Shown here: positions 31,178-33,045 of the stretch, piece after piece
How positions within the stretch are numbered: the stretch's first letter is position 1
Layout of the letters: each line of letters opens with the position of its first letter
From: Bacteroidales bacterium
GTDB lineage: Bacteria > Bacteroidota > Bacteroidia > Bacteroidales > Muribaculaceae
Direction: 5' to 3'
Length of the DNA: 33,045 nt
Assembly (NCBI GenBank): GCA_900769345.1
Contig: CAAGGJ010000025.1
Coordinates: forward strand, 1-33,045
Notes under the pieces: model-generated
What the model was told of the DNA's origin: nothing
The model's input: only the letters and a program-made list of their open reading frames with translations
Database searches by the model: none
Translations under genes and position numbers: made by a program

Positions 31178-33045
31178 TTAGTTCACTATGATTTCGTCGA
31201 CGAAGATAAAAGCTTTGCCGTTGCGAGCGTGAACGCGCACATAACGCGCTTCGCGGTTGCAAGTGAGGCTGAAAGTTTTGAAAAGCAAGTCGGGGATCTT
31301 GTCGTCGATATCGTTATAGAGTTTGCCTATGCTTTCGAAGTTTTTGCCGTCGGCCGACACTTCCACTTCCATCATACGCGGCACGAAAACGCCGGGACCG
31401 GGCAGGTGCATAAAGGAAGCGCCCACATAGTGCACCGGTTGCACTTTGCCGAGGTCGATAACCACGTCGAGGTCCTTGAGCAAGCCCTGCCATTTGTGGT
31501 CTTGATAGGTCCAGCCGCCGAGTTCGCCGTCGGTGAGAGTGGTAGCGCCGTGCGAAGGCCATTCCTTGCTGAAGGGTTGGTTGTAAGTCACTTTGCAACC
31601 CTTGGCGAGGTGGTCGACCGGAGCGAGGCTTTCGCGGCGATTGCCATACTCGTTGGCGAGGTCGAATGTGTTGTAGCCCAATTGCTTCAATTGAGCGCAG
31701 AGAGCCACGGCGCGTGGGCGGAACTTAGCATAATCCTTGTCCTCGTTGCGGCTCCAACCGGTTTCAGCCACAGCGAAGGCGCGCGGATAGTACATATATT
31801 CGGCATGTTCGGGGGTAGGCACATATTCAGTCCAGAGGTTGCCTTGTACGCCGAGCAAGTGCTTCAGTTCGTCTTGGCTGAGGCTCGGGTCGGCGGGGTC
31901 GTAGTTGTAGGTAATCTCGAGCGAACCGTAACCGCCTATCGAAAGCGGTTCTTTGAACGGAGCATCTTGGGTGTGGTCGAGATAATAGAATTCGCCCGGG
32001 GTCATCACCACATCATGGCCCGCTTTGATGGCTTTGATGCCGCCTGCGGTGCCGCGCCACGACATTACGGTGGCGTTAGGAGCCAAACCACCTTCGAGAA
32101 TTTCGTCCCAACCGATGATGTCGCGGCCCTTAGAGTTGACAAATTTTTCGATGCGATGAATCAGATAGCTTTGCAGTTCGTCTACATCCTTGAGGTTTTC
32201 CTCCTTCATGCGGCGCTGGCAGTCGGGGCAAGAGCGCCAAGCAGCTTTGCCGGCTTCATCGCCACCGATGTGTATGTAGTGCGATGGGAAAAGGTCGATA
32301 ACCTCGGTGAGCACATTTTCGAGGAAACGGAAAGTGCTTTCCTTGCCCGGGCAGAAGTCGCTGCCTGAGCCATCGCCCTTGCACGAGAGTTCGGGATATG
32401 CTGCGAGCGCTTCTTCGCTGTGCCCCGGCATTTCTATTTCCGGGATTACGGTGATGTGGCGAGCTTGGGCATAAGCCAAGATTTCACGAATGTCGTCCTT
32501 AGTGTAGAATCCGCCATGGGCATTGGCGTCGCTTTGGTCGCAGTATTTGGTTTCGCATTTGCACCAGTCTTGCCAAGTTTCGGCAGGGCGCCAAGCGGCA
32601 TAAGATGTGAGGCGAGGGTATCCGTCGATTTGCAGACGCCAACCTGCAGCATCGGTGAGGTGAAGGTGCATTCGGTTGAGCTTGAGCATCGCCATAGCGT
32701 CTATCTGCCTGAGCAAAAACTCTTTAGAGAAGAAGTGGCGCGACACGTCGAAGTGCAATCCGCGGTAAGGGAAACGCGGTTCGTCGGTGATGGTGCAGCA
32801 CTCCATGGTGCGTAGTGAGCCGAGACGAGTGATTTGAAGAAGAGTTTGCACGGCATAGAAAGCGCCGGCGTCGGTGGCGGCGCAGATGTCGATGCGCTTG
32901 GGGGTGATGGAGAGCGAATAGCCCTCGGCAGCTATCTGCTTGCCGGCTTTGCCGCCTATGACGATGGCAATGTGCGCTTTGGAGCGATTATTGACAAGAG
33001 AAGTTTTGAGTGCCGAAGCTTGAATGAAATCGGCGAGCGTCTGTG
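31178..33045 (-). CDS. Beta-N-acetylhexosaminidase, GH20, 5' end cut by window edge
   Basis: Retaining exo-hexosaminidase removing terminal GlcNAc or GalNAc by substrate-assisted catalysis; probably secreted, but the N-terminus lies beyond the window. The minus-strand frame is open from 31178 to the edge (621 residues visible). An N-terminal GH20b domain is seen (GYSLSITPKRIDICAATDAGAFYAVQTLLQ), then the barrel with YRGLHFDVSRHFF, IPEIEMPGHSEEALAAYPE and the catalytic Asp-Glu pair in HIGGDEAGK (codons at 32255-32260). The last 140 residues look like an F5/8-type or discoidin domain (VDLGKVQPVHYVGASFMH, YVRVHARNGKAFIFVDEIIVN), typical for carbohydrate binding. An internal GTG at 32851 is not the start. 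Confidence 0.93.
   Translation of the reverse strand, partial: QTLADFIQASALKTSLVNNRSKAHIAIVIGGKAGKQIAAEGYSLSITPKRIDICAATDAGAFYAVQTLLQITRLGSLRTMECCTITDEPRFPYRGLHFDVSRHFFSKEFLLRQIDAMAMLKLNRMHLHLTDAAGWRLQIDGYPRLTSYAAWRPAETWQDWCKCETKYCDQSDANAHGGFYTKDDIREILAYAQARHITVIPEIEMPGHSEEALAAYPELSCKGDGSGSDFCPGKESTFRFLENVLTEVIDLFPSHYIHIGGDEAGKAAWRSCPDCQRRMKEENLKDVDELQSYLIHRIEKFVNSKGRDIIGWDEILEGGLAPNATVMSWRGTAGGIKAIKAGHDVVMTPGEFYYLDHTQDAPFKEPLSIGGYGSLEITYNYDPADPSLSQDELKHLLGVQGNLWTEYVPTPEHAEYMYYPRAFAVAETGWSRNEDKDYAKFRPRAVALCAQLKQLGYNTFDLANEYGNRRESLAPVDHLAKGCKVTYNQPFSKEWPSHGATTLTDGELGGWTYQDHKWQGLLKDLDVVIDLGKVQPVHYVGASFMHLPGPGVFVPRMMEVEVSADGKNFESIGKLYNDIDDKIPDLLFKTFSLTCNREARYVRVHARNGKAFIFVDEIIVN

Noticed and set aside
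31229..32368. 379-residue plus-strand frame over the GH20 gene
   Set aside because: Antisense shadow of the GH20 catalytic domain; no promoter or family signature.
31178..32851. GTG at 32851 as the start of the GH20 gene
   Set aside because: The same frame stays open to the window edge and encodes the GH20 N-terminal domain just upstream, so the gene begins outside the window.

Overview
This window looks like a chromosomal segment from a gut-type member of the Bacteroidales, possibly Muribaculaceae or a relative. Four things support this. Genes lack Shine-Dalgarno sequences and are preceded by A/T-rich leaders. At least seven promoters carry the Bacteroidetes sigma signature (TTTG, 19-20 nt, TAnnTTTG). 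There is a dense block of secreted carbohydrate-active enzymes, including lipoproteins. One secreted protein ends in a type IX secretion (T9SS)-like sorting domain. No rRNA, tRNA, CRISPR array, transposase or phage gene was seen. The two edge genes, recG (left) and a GH20 hexosaminidase (right), are cut by the window.

Left block (1-3.9 kb, minus strand): recG overlapping ispD, then lpxH behind a small DUF59/MIP18-type Fe-S assembly factor. The DUF59 promoter is a perfect match placed so close to the ATG that the mRNA may be leaderless. Divergent from it is a small outer-membrane beta-barrel protein (4140-4769).

Central block (5.0-19.0 kb, plus strand): seven consecutive secreted enzymes, read as a glycan-degradation locus. 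The order is GH29 alpha-L-fucosidase, GH95-like lipoprotein, DUF5054 protein with a GH38-like metal site, GH92 alpha-mannosidase, an unassigned 741-residue predicted helical-barrel protein, GH43, and an unassigned 762-residue lipoprotein. Spacing is tight except for a 174-bp gap with a -7 box and hairpin before the DUF5054 gene, so there are probably two transcription units. The set suggests a fucose- and mannose-containing branched glycan; a plant-type N-glycan is one candidate. No SusC/SusD pair and no regulator is present. The block ends at a clear terminator and is followed by a separately transcribed beta-helix protein with the sorting domain.

Right block (21.4-33.0 kb): a minus-strand run pyrB-pyrI-flavin reductase-glyA, with a long pyrB leader that looks like a transcription attenuator with an overlapping leader ORF. 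Then come a divergent class A penicillin-binding protein (PBP1a type), a repeat-bearing intergenic region, a thioredoxin-fold lipoprotein-size secreted protein lacking its CXXC, rmuC, a DUF695 protein divergent from rmuC with back-to-back -33 boxes, and the GH20 gene converging on it at an 18-bp bidirectional terminator.

The best candidates for undescribed biology are the two unassigned genes and the two active-site-divergent enzymes of the central locus, and the pyr leader.
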